This document shows, in pieces, positions 1 through 11,400 of a stretch of DNA of 64,000 bases. The notes beneath the pieces are model-generated. The model did not search any database and was not told the DNA's origin. It saw only the letters and a list, made by a program, of their open reading frames with translations. The stretch covers positions 424,717,207 through 424,781,206 of the forward strand of contig NC_077228.1 in the NCBI RefSeq assembly GCF_027887165.1, written 5' to 3'. Each line of letters opens with the position of its first letter. Position 1 is the first letter of the stretch. Both the position numbers and the translations under genes were made by a program. Source of the DNA: Monodelphis domestica (lineage: Eukaryota; Chordata; Mammalia; Didelphimorphia; Didelphidae).

Positions 1-34
1 AAGAAAATAAATTTGGACATAATCAACAGAGAAA

Positions 35-330
35 AGACAGTATAATTAAGGGGGAGTGGGAAAGGCTTCCCACAGAAGCAAAGTTTTCATTGATACTTTA
101 AGGAAGTCAGGTAATCAAGGAGGTAGAGATGAAGAGTGGGGGTATTACAGGAATGGTTGGACAAGGATAGGGTTATGAAGGGCTTTGAAAGTCCATAGGA
201 TTTTATTTTTGATCCTGGAGGTGAAAGGGAATGACTGGAGTTTAGTAGTCTGACCAATACTTTAGGAATATTGGTTTGACAACTAAGATAGGGTCCTTAG
301 TATGAGTACTGGAGTGGGTAACCTTGGTGG
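35..330 (-). mobile_element. L2 LINE fragment, antisense
   Basis: The plus strand reads as the reverse complement of the 3' third of L2. Recognisable phrases are the 'ggaaaggcttcc' block, 'ggttatgaagggctttgaa' and 'gatcctggaggtgaaaggga', in the expected order. It resumes at about 1196 after an insertion. Family recalled from memory, not searched. Confidence 0.75.
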
Positions 331-1195
331 GGCTTGGCTCTGCTGATGCTATAGTCAATCAGCCCACTACTTTCAAGGAGATCCCTGGTGAGACAGACTA
401 CAGACCATATGCCTCCATCCTAGACAACCTGTAAGAAGACAGCTTACCACCCCTACACATGTCAAACAGGAAAAGACTCAATTTCCTCCACCACCTGGTA
501 AGTATATACCACCAGATAGACACAAACCTTCTGACCACTTCCACCCCCATGCCTGCCCTTGAGGGGGTAAGGTTCCCAAGATTGGATGAGTTCTGCAAAA
601 AGGAAAAAAAAGAAACTAGGGTAAAGAACACCTGGGTTATTCCCTCCTCCCCCTGTCAACACTCTTGCTTCTTTATTTTTGCTATGGGTGTATGGGGTGT
701 CTGGGGAGCTCTTTACAGGGCTGCTGATTCACTTTTGGTATCCACCTCTGACCCAACTCTCACCTGTGAATCCAAGAAGCTATAGTATGTGCAGTGACCA
801 CACCCTGATAAACCTCTTGGCAGACAGGCTAATCTAGGTTGAAGGTAACCAAGAAGAATCAAACCCAATGGTGAATTAGGGGGATAGCTACCCCAAGCTT
901 GTGAAAACTTTCCCTGGAGGAGTGAGTAGATGAGAACAAGTTGTTCCAATGGCCAGGAAGATGGAACACCTAGAGCTTGGTCAGATATAGAAGAAACTAA
1001 GGTCATCCACTACATCCTGGCTATCTCTAGTTATCCTGACTTTTGTCCTAATACTGGATTTGGATGACTGAAAGAGAGAATGAGACTGAGGACTTTGTGA
1101 AACTCTGTTTCACTTAAATGCAATTTAAATGCAAGTCACAATATCACCCCTTGATGTCATTGGTTTTCAAAAACAAAGATCAAACAACAACACAC
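331..1195 (+). mobile_element. Insertion with marsupial SINE-like 3' end splitting the L2
   Basis: This block interrupts the antisense L2. Its last 200 bases (about 990-1195) read like a marsupial retroposon 3' end: 'ggatttggatgactgaaaga', then a run ending 'tcaaacaacaacac', the tail style of RTE-mobilised SINEs. The first 650 bases are not assigned; they could be the body of the same element or another insertion. No clean target-site duplication was seen. Confidence 0.5.
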
Positions 1196-1300
1196 TAGAA
1201 TGCAAAGAAATTTATGGCAGAGAGACCAACCAATAGGCTATTACAATAGTCCTGATGTGAAATGATAAGGGACTGCACAAGTGCCATATTTCATATAAGT
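1196..1300 (-). mobile_element. L2 LINE fragment, antisense, continuation
   Basis: 'aggctattacaatagtcc' followed by 'gtgaaatgataaggg' is the antisense L2 sequence expected directly after the part at 35-330, so the two are one copy split by an insertion. Confidence 0.7.
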
Positions 1301-1527
1301 GATTGTCCTTATCTGGGCCAGTTCTATGGGGTGCAAACACAGGAACAATCTCAGAAATACAGAATTAGGAGATGAGGTAGGGTATATAAAGAAACAAGTA
1401 TCATGATAATTGGAGGAGGCAGATTAGGAGAATTTAAGATAAATATTGTCAGGAAATAGAGAATCTGTTGAAAGTAAATACTATTGTTTTCTGTGCTTGC
1501 CTTGTTTCTTGACTCATTGAGCTTTAA

Positions 1528-1610
1528 GTAATTAAAACCTCTCTCTCTCTGTCTCTCTCTCTCTAATATATGTGTGTCTATGTATGTGTGTGTATCACAT
1601 TAACTGCATC
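1528..1610 (+). repeat. (CT)n / (TG)n simple repeat
   Basis: A CT dinucleotide run with one interruption passes into a TG/TA-rich run. Confidence 0.9.
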
Positions 1611-1796
1611 CATATCTTTTAATTTTTATAAAGGTGATTATTTTAACCAAAATTTAGGTAATTTATTTTTATTTTTCAGAACTTAGAAGTGATTTTACCT
1701 GTAATTTTATTTATCTTATTATTCTTTCCAATGGTGTTGATGGAAAAACCCCCCGTGCTATTCTTTACTTTCCTCATGATTGGCTCACCTCTTTTT

Positions 1797-4700
1797 TTTT
1801 TATAATTTATTTTTTTTAATTTGAGCATTTCCAAACATTATTCACTGGAGACAAAGATCATTTATTTTTCCTCTCCCTTTCCCCACCCCCCCCCCATAGC
1901 TGAAGCGCGATTCCACTGGGTATTACATGTGTTCTTGATTCAAACCCATTTCCATGTTGTTGGTATTTGCATTAGAGTGTTCATTTAGAATCTCTCCTCA
2001 GACATGTCCCCTCAACTCCTGTAGTCAAGCAGTTGCTTTTCCTTGGTGTTTTTACTCCCACAGTTTGTCCTCTGCTTGTGGATAGTGTTTTTCTCCTCAA
2101 TCCCCACAGATTGTTCAGGGACATTGCATTGCCACTAATGGAGAAGTCCATTACATTCGATTGTACCACAGCGTATCAGTCTCTGTGTACAATGTTTTCC
2201 TGGTTCTGCTCCTTTCACTCTGCATCACTTCCTGGAGGTTGTTCCAGTCTCTATGGAATTCCTCCACTTTATTATTCCTTTTAGCACAATAGTATTTCAT
2301 CACCAACATATACCACAATTTGTTCAGCCATTCCCCAACTGGAGGGCATCCCCTCATTTTCCAATTTTTGGCCACCACAAAGAGCGCAGCTATGAATATT
2401 CTTGTACAAGTCTTTTTCCTTAATATCTCTTTGGGGTACAAACCCAGCAGTGCTATGGCTGGGTCAAAGGGCAGACAGTCTTTTATTGCCCTTTGGGCAT
2501 AGTTCCAAATTACCCTCCAGAATGGTTGGATCAATTCACAACTCCACCGACAATGAATTAATGTCCCTACTTTGCCACATTCCCTCCAACATTCACTACT
2601 TTCCTCTGCTGTCATGTTAGCCAATCTGCTAGGTGTGAGGTGATACCTCAGAGTTGTTTTGATTTGCAACTCTCTAATTATAAGAGATTTAGAACACTTT
2701 TTCATGTGCTTATTAATAGTTTTGATTCCTTTATCTGAGAACTGCCTATTTATGTCCCTTACCCATTTATCAATTGGAAAATGGCTTGATTTTTTGTACA
2801 ATTGATTTAGCTCTTTGTAAATTTGAGTAATTAAACCTTTGTCAGAGGTTTTTATGAAGATTGTTTCCCAATTTGTTGCTTCCCTTCTGATTTTAGTTAC
2901 ATTTGTTTTGTTTGTACAAAAACTTTTTAAATTGATGTAGTCAAAATTATTTATTTTACATTTTGTGACTCTTTCTTTGTTTTGCTTGGTTTTAAAGTCT
3001 TTCCCTTCCCAAAGGTCTGACGTGTATACTATTCTGTTATCAGCTAATTTACTTATAGTTTCCTTCTTTATGTTCAAGTCATTCACCCATTTTGAATTTA
3101 TCTTGGTGTGGGGTGTGAGGTGTTGATCCAAACCTAATCTCTCCCACACTGTCTTCCAATTTTCCCAGCAGTTTTTATCGAATAGTGAGTTTTTGTCCCC
3201 AAAGCTGGGATCTTTGGGTTTATCATATACTGTCTTGCTGAGGTTACTTGCCCCAAGTCTATTCCACTGATCTTCCTTTCTGTTTTTTAGCCAGTACCAA
3301 ATTGTTTTGATGACTGCTGCTTTGTAATATAGTTTGAGATCTGGGACTGCAAGGCCCCCTTCCTTTGTATTTTTTTTTTCATTATTTACCTGGATATCCT
3401 TGATCCTTTGTTCTTCCAAATGAACTCTGTTATGGTTTTTTTCTAAATTAGTAAAGAAATTTTTTGGAAGTTCAATGGGTATGGCACTAAATAGATAAAT
3501 AAGTTTGGGTAGGATGTTCATTTTTATTATATTGGCTCATCCTACCCAAGAGCAGTTAATGTTTTTCTAATTGCTCAAGTCTAGTTTTAGTTGTGTGGAG
3601 ACTGTTTTGTAGTTGTGTTCATATAGTTCCTGTGTTTTGTGAGTCTTGAAATTTCTCAGACTTGTGAATGTTATAAAATTCCCCATTGGGGAATTCTCCA
3701 TTGGAACAATTCCCTACTGGGACCATTCCCCATTAGGAACGTGAGAACTCTACTTAGATCAGAAATGGGAAGAACTCTACTCCACCTGTACTTAAGACTG
3801 CTTTAGGGGAGAAAACTCCTTGCTGAACAATGAAAAATACTTACACCCATACTTAAGCCATGCCTATTTTTAGAATTAATACAAAGGGGTGCTAAGTACC
3901 TATAAAGGTCAGGCAAACTTACATGGGACAAAGAGGTGAGAAACTTACTCAGAGATTCTAACCTACTCAGGTGTAGATTACTAAAAGGATTAGTCTACTC
4001 AGGTGTGAATTCAGAATGGGCTGTCCTTTGGAAAATGTCTACTGTGATTGGTAGATGGAAGAACTTAGGGGAGGTGACATAGGAGAAAACCCCCTATATA
4101 AGAAAAGGATAGACTGTTGAAGAAAAAAAGAGTCTCTTGAGAGACAGTCTCTAAGGAGGTTGTTGAGAAAAGGACAATCTCTAAGGAGGTCTCTCAAGGG
4201 AGGCTGACTCTGGCTGGAACTCCCTCTGGGGAGACTCTGTCCCCCTGAATCATTGCTTGAACAGATCTTATGGTGAGTGATTAAGGACTGACTGATCTTT
4301 TATTTTAGGGCTTAGGCCTAGGTTGGCCAGGGCTGCCTGGGCTGCCCTATTCTTTTCTCATTTATTTCCTTTCTCTCTCTCTCTTTCTTTAATTCCTCAT
4401 TGTATTATTAATTAAATTCTCTATAAAACCCAGTTGACTTGGGTGTATTCATAATTGGGAATATTTCCCTGGTGACCACCTTATATTTGATTTAAAACAA
4501 GACATTGTAGTGAAAACATATTTTCTGAGGTCACAATTTACTCACCCACTCTTATATCTACTACAATTTATATCTTCTACTATTTTACTCACTACAGTTT
4601 ACAACCTCAACCATTTTAACTACTACAGTTTATGACACCCAACTATTTTAATTATTACAGTTTGTCTCGGGAGATAGATTCCTAGGTATTTTATTTTGTC

Positions 4701-5516
4701 TAAGGTGATTTTGAATGGGATTTCTCTTTCTAGTTTTTGCTGCTGAGCTGTGTTGGAGATATATAGAAGTGCTGATGACTTATGCGGGTTTATTTTGTAT
4801 CCTGCAACTTTGCTAAAGTTGTTGATTATTTCAATTAGCTTTTTGTTTAAATCTCTAGGATTCTTTAAGTAGACCATCATGTCATCCGCAAAGAGTGATA
4901 ACTTGGTCTCCTCCTTGCCTATTTTGATGCCTTCAATTCCTTTATCTTCTCTAATTGCTACTGCTAATGTTTCTAGTACAATGTCAAATAATAGAGGTGA
5001 TAATGGGCATCCTTGTTTCACTCCTGATCTTATTGGGAATGCATCTAGTTTATCCCCATTGCAGATGATATTAGCTGATTGTTTTAGATATATACTGTTT
5101 ATTATTTTTAGGAATGACCCTTCTATTCCTATGCTTACTAATGTTTTTAATAGGAATGGGTGTTGTATTTTATCAAAGGCTTTTTCTGCATCTATTGAGA
5201 TAATCATGTGGTTCTTGTTTGTTTGCTTGTTGATGTGGTCAATTATGTGGATGGTTTTCCTAATGTTGAACCAGCCCTGCATCCCTGGTATAAATCCTAC
5301 TTGATCATGGTAGATGACCCTACTGATCACTTGCTGGAGTCTTTTTGCTAGTATCCTATTTGAGATTTTTGCATCTATATTCATTAGGGAGATTGGTCTA
5401 TAATTTTCTCTCTGTTTTTGACCTGCCTGGTTTTGGAATCAGTACCATGTTTGTGTCATAAAAGGAGTTTGGTAGAACTCGCTCTTTGCTTATTATGTCA
5501 AGGGATTAACTGTTCT
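1797..5516 (-). mobile_element. 5'-truncated L1 with 17-bp target-site duplication
   Basis: LINE-1 inserted on the minus strand. The 3' end is a poly(T) run at about 1797, followed by the 3' UTR to about 2150. The ORF2 C-terminal part runs from 3637 down to its stop at about 2151 and includes the Cys-rich segment with 'SECWRECGKVGTLIHC'. The reverse-transcriptase part is at 4664-5516 with '[16 protein letters not shown]', '[14 protein letters not shown]', '[13 protein letters not shown]' and the catalytic FADD. A solo LTR (3638-4659) splits ORF2. The L1 stops at about 5516, so ORF1 and the endonuclease were never copied. Flanks 1780-1796 and 5517-5533 are identical (ttggctcacctcttttt), and the nick deduced from them, TTTTT/AAA, fits the L1 endonuclease preference. 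The perfect duplication and long open frames point to a fairly young insertion. Confidence 0.96.
3638..4659 (+). mobile_element. Solo LTR of an endogenous retrovirus-like element
   Basis: A 1022-bp block starts TGTGAG, ends TTACA and lies inside the L1 ORF2. It is bounded by the 4-bp repeat gttt (3634-3637 and 4660-4663), and removing it restores the usual L1 sequence. A TATA-like TATATAAG lies at 4095-4102, followed downstream by an AT-rich, polyadenylation-like region and the 'gtgaccaccttat' block. The last 130 bases hold short irregular repeats around 'ctacagttta'. No internal viral genes are present, so it is read as a fossil single LTR. A 4-bp duplication is typical of gammaretrovirus-like (class I) elements, but class is an inference. 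It is younger than the L1 it interrupts. Confidence 0.85.
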
Positions 5517-5533
5517 TTGGCTCACCTCTTTTT

Positions 5534-8500
5534 AAAGCTGTATATCTCTCTGAAGATGTGTTTAAATTTTTTTCTTGCAAATGTCTTTACTGGTATGATG
5601 TTATAAAGACAATTTGCTATTGCTTATTGGGTGTCCTCTAGCTTAAAGTGTTCATAGCCTCCAGAATTCCCAGTCATATCGGAGTATCTGAAAAATGCTA
5701 TCATTTAAAAAGATAAGTCTTTGTTTCAGAGAGGCATTAGCTTGATTATATAACTACTTGACTTTTGTAAATTAGCTTTAGCACCTTGGAATAGTAAAAT
5801 ATACATGCCATAGTCAAACAGAATATATATTAACATGGAAGAGAAATCAATTGGACTAAGATCTATGAGAGGGAGAAAACATATATGCATACAAAAAGAA
5901 GGAAAACCAATAACAAAAATGTAGGTTACAAGTTGTAATAAAAATAGATTTTGAAATATAAATGATCAATAAAGTGGAGGACTGGACATTTTCTCTGATC
6001 TTTGTGACCCCTGAAATCTTCTCTAAAATAAGAGTAGTATGCAAGGGGGAAAACAATTACAATTGTTTCCATGATCTAGGATGCCAACAACTCTAATGAG
6101 GCAACAATTCAATAGACTAAGCTAAAATGGCAAATCCATAAACTGCAACCTGCTCATTCAGCCCCAGCATCTAGATTGAACAAGCTAATCCATAGGCTTG
6201 CAACAGAACTAAACTGTACCCTGACCCCTTCACTCCCATGGAAGAAAACAAAAAAACAGATATTTTCTTTGGCTGAGATAGTAGTATAACAGTGCTGTGT
6301 GCTGTAACAGAGCTTAAACAAAGAAATAAAAAATAGTGGGACTGGGAAACATGTTTCTGTGAAGCACTCCTTTAAGCCTGAGGGAAGGAAGCCAGCATCT
6401 AGCCAAGGCCAATTCTCTTCCCCTAGAAATCACTGTTGCAGAAATTGAGGCCTATGCAATTTGAATTGCTCAATGTGGGCAAAAGCTAAGACAGTTTTGA
6501 GGTCTAGGCCCAATGGAAACCTATTTCAAAGAGGGAAGATTCAGAAAACGGGCTTAAGGAAATATAAGGGAGGAAAAAAAAACCCCTGAAATTACAAGAG
6601 ATCTCAGGAGGAAAAAAAAAAGAACTCAATTAAAGGTCTTAAGCATAAATAGATAAGCCAACAGCTATTAATAACCAAAGAGAATGTTGTTTCCACACAT
6701 GATCTTAGCCAACAGGCTGATAAGCAATGTGTTTCTAGATCAGCTAAAAGAGTTCAGCCATCTCTGAGTAAATATTATAAGACAAATGAAAATGAATTGA
6801 TACCTATTGGAGTAGAGAACTTGTGGATTCCCAAGAAAGCTTAGAACCACAGTGGGATGTTTCTGAATTGTTTAAAAAGAGAAATAAGAATTGTGAAAGC
6901 AGAATTTATGGTTTGCATTACACAAATAGTCAATAGAACAGAAAAAAAGAGTTCACTTAAATCTATGATGACAAATCTTACCAAAGAAATAGGAGAGAAT
7001 AACTTATTGGGAAAAAAACCCCACAGTAAGATTAAATAGCTATTCACACTGATCTTTGCTGGCTTGAGTATGTTAAAGTCTATAGTTAGGCAAGATGATT
7101 TTAATTTTAGTGTCATCGCTGAGAAATGAGAATACTCTAAGAAAAACAGGAAAGAGGATCAGCAACATGAGGGGTGCCTTTTGGACCTTTCTACAAGTCA
7201 CAGTGAATAAAGATAAAAAAGAAGCAACAATATCAAGGCAGAGAGAAAGAAACAACAAAATTTCATAAAATAATTCTTCTCATAAAAGCAGCAGCAAAAA
7301 AGAGAAAAGGCAAGTGATAGAAGAAAAACATTGCCTTGATTTTTAATATGGGTTTTTCAAGTTATAGAATACATCAATGCAAGTTACCCCTTATTTTCCC
7401 ATAGCAGTACTGTATAAAGAAACATTTTTGTTTCATTTTATTTCTTTTTTTATTTTAGTTTATCTTGACCTTGTAAGCATTTGTTTCTTCTCCATATAGA
7501 CAAGTTAAATAGCTACATAAAAGATTATGAAGTGATTAGTTATTTTCTTCAAGGACCAATCTACTATATTATGAAGAGTGGAGGGTTCTGGTAAGTTTGC
7601 ATCTTGAAATTAGAAACTGATTGTTTATAGTTGGTCTAGGCTTGTTTCCTAAATATAGTTTTAATTCTGGGAAAGTTTGATCCTAGAATTGGCAATTCAT
7701 GCATGAAGTATGTCTTCATACAATGAGGGGCATAATAGGCAGGCCTATGGTCATCTAGGTATGGAATTGCCACTTTCAAGAGAGACATCAATGTAATCTT
7801 CAGAAAGTTTCAATCACCACCTTTCTGAAGCTGTTCCTCCTATCTTTTCTACTACACTACTCCCATGCATCTATTTGGGGCAGATTCAGTATTCAGATAT
7901 GAACATAGGACAGTTTTTGGATTTAAAAAAGCACTCCATTAAGCAATTTGCTAATAACTCTCATATCTGTCATATCTTGTCACTTGGCAAGATCAAGTAT
8001 TAACTAAATGGATTCTAGACTCCTTTCCTCCTTTCCTTGTATGATTGATTGCACTAGTGAAATTTAAGAAAGGCTACTGATTGCTTCTTTAGGGGGAACA
8101 GGAAAAAGAGGACTTAAGCTAAATAAGAATAATATTGTGAAGGCTATATAGGGTTTGAATGTAAGAAGAAGATCACAAGTTGAATATAGGGAGGAGAAAT
8201 TTGGAGAAATTTATGAGAATTTGAGGAAAATTTGAAGGATGATGTATAGGTTCAGATTCTGCATCAGAATTTCTATCAGAAAAGATTAAAGTGGAAAGGA
8301 ACAACATATGGGAGGTTTAAGAATAATTAAGAAGTAAGACCTTGAAGTGAGGTCTAGAGGAAGACTCAAGAAGGAAAAGGAGAAAATGGTTGTCAAAAGA
8401 AGTTAAGTAAGAAAAGATAAATAAAATAAATGTAAAGTAACCAGTAACAGATATGTAAAACAAAAAGGCATGCATAAAAGAAATATGTAAAACATGTTTT

Positions 8501-9116
8501 AAAAAGAATCAAACAAATAAGTTTCTGCTAAAGGGAATGCTATGGTAGTAAAGTTGTCAATGAGACAAAGGAAAGAAGTTGAATACTGCTTATGAAATTG
8601 TTTTAACCTAGGCTTGACTCAAGTCAGTTCCTTAGTATAGTGGGTTTGATATTGAAACAAAATAAAGTCCATGTAGATCACCCAATAGTTAACAAAAAAA
8701 AATTTTTTTTAGTATGGCAAGGGAAGGATATTCAACAAGGATAGACAATGATTCAGTGGAAAGTGAAGATTTCTTGCAGGAGTTGATCATCTTTTTCTCT
8801 TAGCTAAGCATTGAAAAGTGTTTGGAGCTTCCTGAGGCTATTTTTGTCCTCAGTTTGCCAGGAAGTGATGTCAGTTATCTGAGTCTCTAGTTCCTTGAGC
8901 TAATCACGTGTCCAGGATGCCTTTAATAGCTTTTCAAGGCCAAAATAGTCTAATTTTACTGGAGACTGGGGTCAGAAGGTTGCCCCTAATATCGAAGTCT
9001 TTAAGAGGTAATAAAATACAATTGTCTTAATGAGATGCTTATGAAGTAAGAACTTCAGGCACTATGGAAAGAAGAATTTGCAATGATTTGCATTGTGTGG
9101 GATGATTATATTTCTG
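5534..9116. other. No gene or confident repeat recognised
   Basis: AT-rich non-coding DNA read on both strands. The open frames are short, unlike any family I know and not supported by splice or codon signals. Parts could be very old repeats beyond recognition by eye. Confidence 0.6.
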
Positions 9117-9255
9117 CTATAATATAATAAATAAATATAATTTATTTAAATTATTTAATTTAAATTAATTAATTTAAAATTATAAAAAATAAAACAATAA
9201 AACAATAAATTAAGAAATAAATTAAGAAAATTTAAATTAAATTTAAAAATGCTAT
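9117..9255. repeat. AT-rich low-complexity tract
   Basis: Almost pure A/T with repeated 'aataaat', 'tttaaatt' and 'taattaa' words and nearly no G or C. Confidence 0.95.
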
Positions 9256-9259
9256 AATA

Positions 9260-11400
9260 TAAAATAATAACACTGGCTATGTTCCAAGTGTAAACTGGTC
9301 ACCCTCCCAGAAGAGAAGGGGAAAGGGAAGGTTATCAAGGTCGATGGAGTTTTCCTAAAAGAAAACAAAATAAAAAATAGAAATGGGTGAAAAGGATTTG
9401 AAATGGCTAAGAGAAACTGCCCTTGTCATCAGGATGAAGAGTGGAAGAATGTCACAAAAAGTAGAAAGGGAAAGAAAAGGACAATTATACACAGCACTGA
9501 AATACAAATATGAGCTTCTTTCTGAAGAGAATGGAACTGAATACTCTGAAGAAGCAGCTGCTTCTCTGAGGAATGATAAAGTAGAACTACAGAAACTAGG
9601 TGAGGGATCATCCAATGTCAAATGAAAAAGACAAGATTAGTGGTGATTGGTGATTGCATTAGTGATATTGAACCAGTTTTTTGTCAATTTGATAACAATA
9701 ATAAGTGTTTTTTGGGGGGGGGATATGTACCCAAAGCATAGCAGAGAACTTCCCAAGATTTATACAAACTGTTACTATTATTTATTTCTAGTGATTCTCA
9801 TGGACCCATATAATCCTTCTAAAAGGAACTTAGAACTTAGAAAATATAACCAAAGATAGGAAGCATTGTACAAGAAGCTGACCACTATAAAGGTACAACT
9901 TGTGTTTTTCTTCATCTTGATTGTTGAAAGCAAAATACATTGAAAAGGAAAATAGATTTGGGAAATGAACAGCTGACTAAGAAGATAATGTTAAAAAATG
10001 GGATTTGGATTTCTTGATCATGGCTTAAAATATGGGAATGACAAACTCCTGCCCAACAAGGGAGTACACTTAACAAAGGTTAGAAAGAATGTGTTTGTTT
10101 TCTTGAAAATCTGATAAAATATTTTCAAACTAAAAAAGATAAATTGGAAAAATGCCTCTGTATATCTATCAAGCTATCTAACATAGAGAGTAGCTACAGA
10201 AAGAGAAGAAAAAATAACAATTGAGACACCTAGAAAGTTTGCTGCAGAAAAACCCCCAAACAGTGTAATAAAGAATCCAGTTGTCAAACCCATATCTTCA
10301 AAAGTGCCTAAATAAATGTCCAGAATTTGGACAACAAACAAAAGGAATTATATGTCTTAACACATGAAAATAATTTTGGACTCATGGATATAAAGATGAT
10401 GGGTTGAAACTTATGCAATATTGGCCTGGATGGCTCTACCTCATTCAAAAAAACATAATAGATAAACATCTGGAGAAGTGGGATAATGTTGAATTTTATG
10501 AAGCTATGTATGAGTATAACACAAGGGAAAGTGATAGCTATGCATTAAAATTTGTAATAAAAATAAAAGCCAGGGATATAATATGAGATCTATCCTAAAT
10601 TTTGAGAGAAAAACTTCAATGCATTTGGAAGAAGTAGGATCCCATGAGCTAATATGATAGAGGAAGTGATCTCAAGAAGGATGGATGACTCTCAAGGATG
10701 AAATGCTGAAGACACAAGCAATCACAATGTAAAGGAAAATTGTGAATTATTTGAAGAGACTAATGTAGATGCATAAGGAACTCAGATTTAAATCAACTTA
10801 GATGTTCAAAGAAAATGTGTGTAAAATACAAATGCAAGAAAAGATGACAATTCCTATATATAAAAATATGTGTGCATACATGTACATATGTTAGTATGTA
10901 TGTATATGGAAAGAGGAAAAATAGAGAAACAGAAAGGGAAAGCATGAAACAGCCTTGTAACAATTCTGTCAGGAGTGCTAAATCTCCAAATGAACTGAGA
11001 CTGACAAGGAAAGCAAAGGACAAAAAAAGAAGGAATGGGGATTTTTTAAATCTATATTGGTTAAAATAGGAAAATCAGAGAGAGAATAAGTGATAACAGA
11101 GAGAAGACAGAACTACTCAATTTTTATTTTGCTTCTGTTTTTTTCTGTCAAAATAATGATCTTTACCTTGTGAATATGAGCACAAAAATAATTCACAGAG
11201 AGTTGGTACCCAAGGAGAAAGAAAAAGAACATCTAGGTATCCTTGATGAATGAAAGTCAATTGGCCCAGTGTTTCAATTATGGAAAGAATTGTCAGATAT
11301 GATTACGGGGCCACTTGCAGTGATATTTGAAAGATCATGGAAAACCATGGAATTCACATATAAGAATCATGAACTGAACTTTGTAACATACTAAAAATGA
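9260..11400 (+). mobile_element. Decayed CR1-clade LINE (ORF1 and RT remnants)
   Basis: Fragments appear in the order of a CR1 LINE. Near 9275 is a Cys-x-x-Cys start (CSKCK) as in CR1 ORF1. At 9383-9622 is an 80-codon open stretch with 'LYTALKYKYELLSEENG', resembling the linker before the ORF1 esterase domain. Around 9640, 'VIGDC' resembles the esterase nucleophile block, and near 10050-10100 'KGVHLTKVRKNVFV' resembles its C-terminal His block. At about 10950-11395 come 'SPNELRLTRKAKD', an 'ASVF'-like stretch and 'KELSDMITGPLAVIFERSW', typical of the start of the CR1 reverse transcriptase. The part from 10140 to 10900 is not assigned. There are many stops and frameshifts. Protein similarity is from memory, so subfamily is open (CR1 or L3-like). 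Confidence 0.8.

Noticed and set aside
459-785. 108-codon plus-strand frame near the window start
   Set aside because: Sits in the unassigned insertion, with no domain and no codon bias that I can see.
4879-5304. 141-codon plus-strand frame
   Set aside because: It is the antisense of the L1 reverse-transcriptase region.
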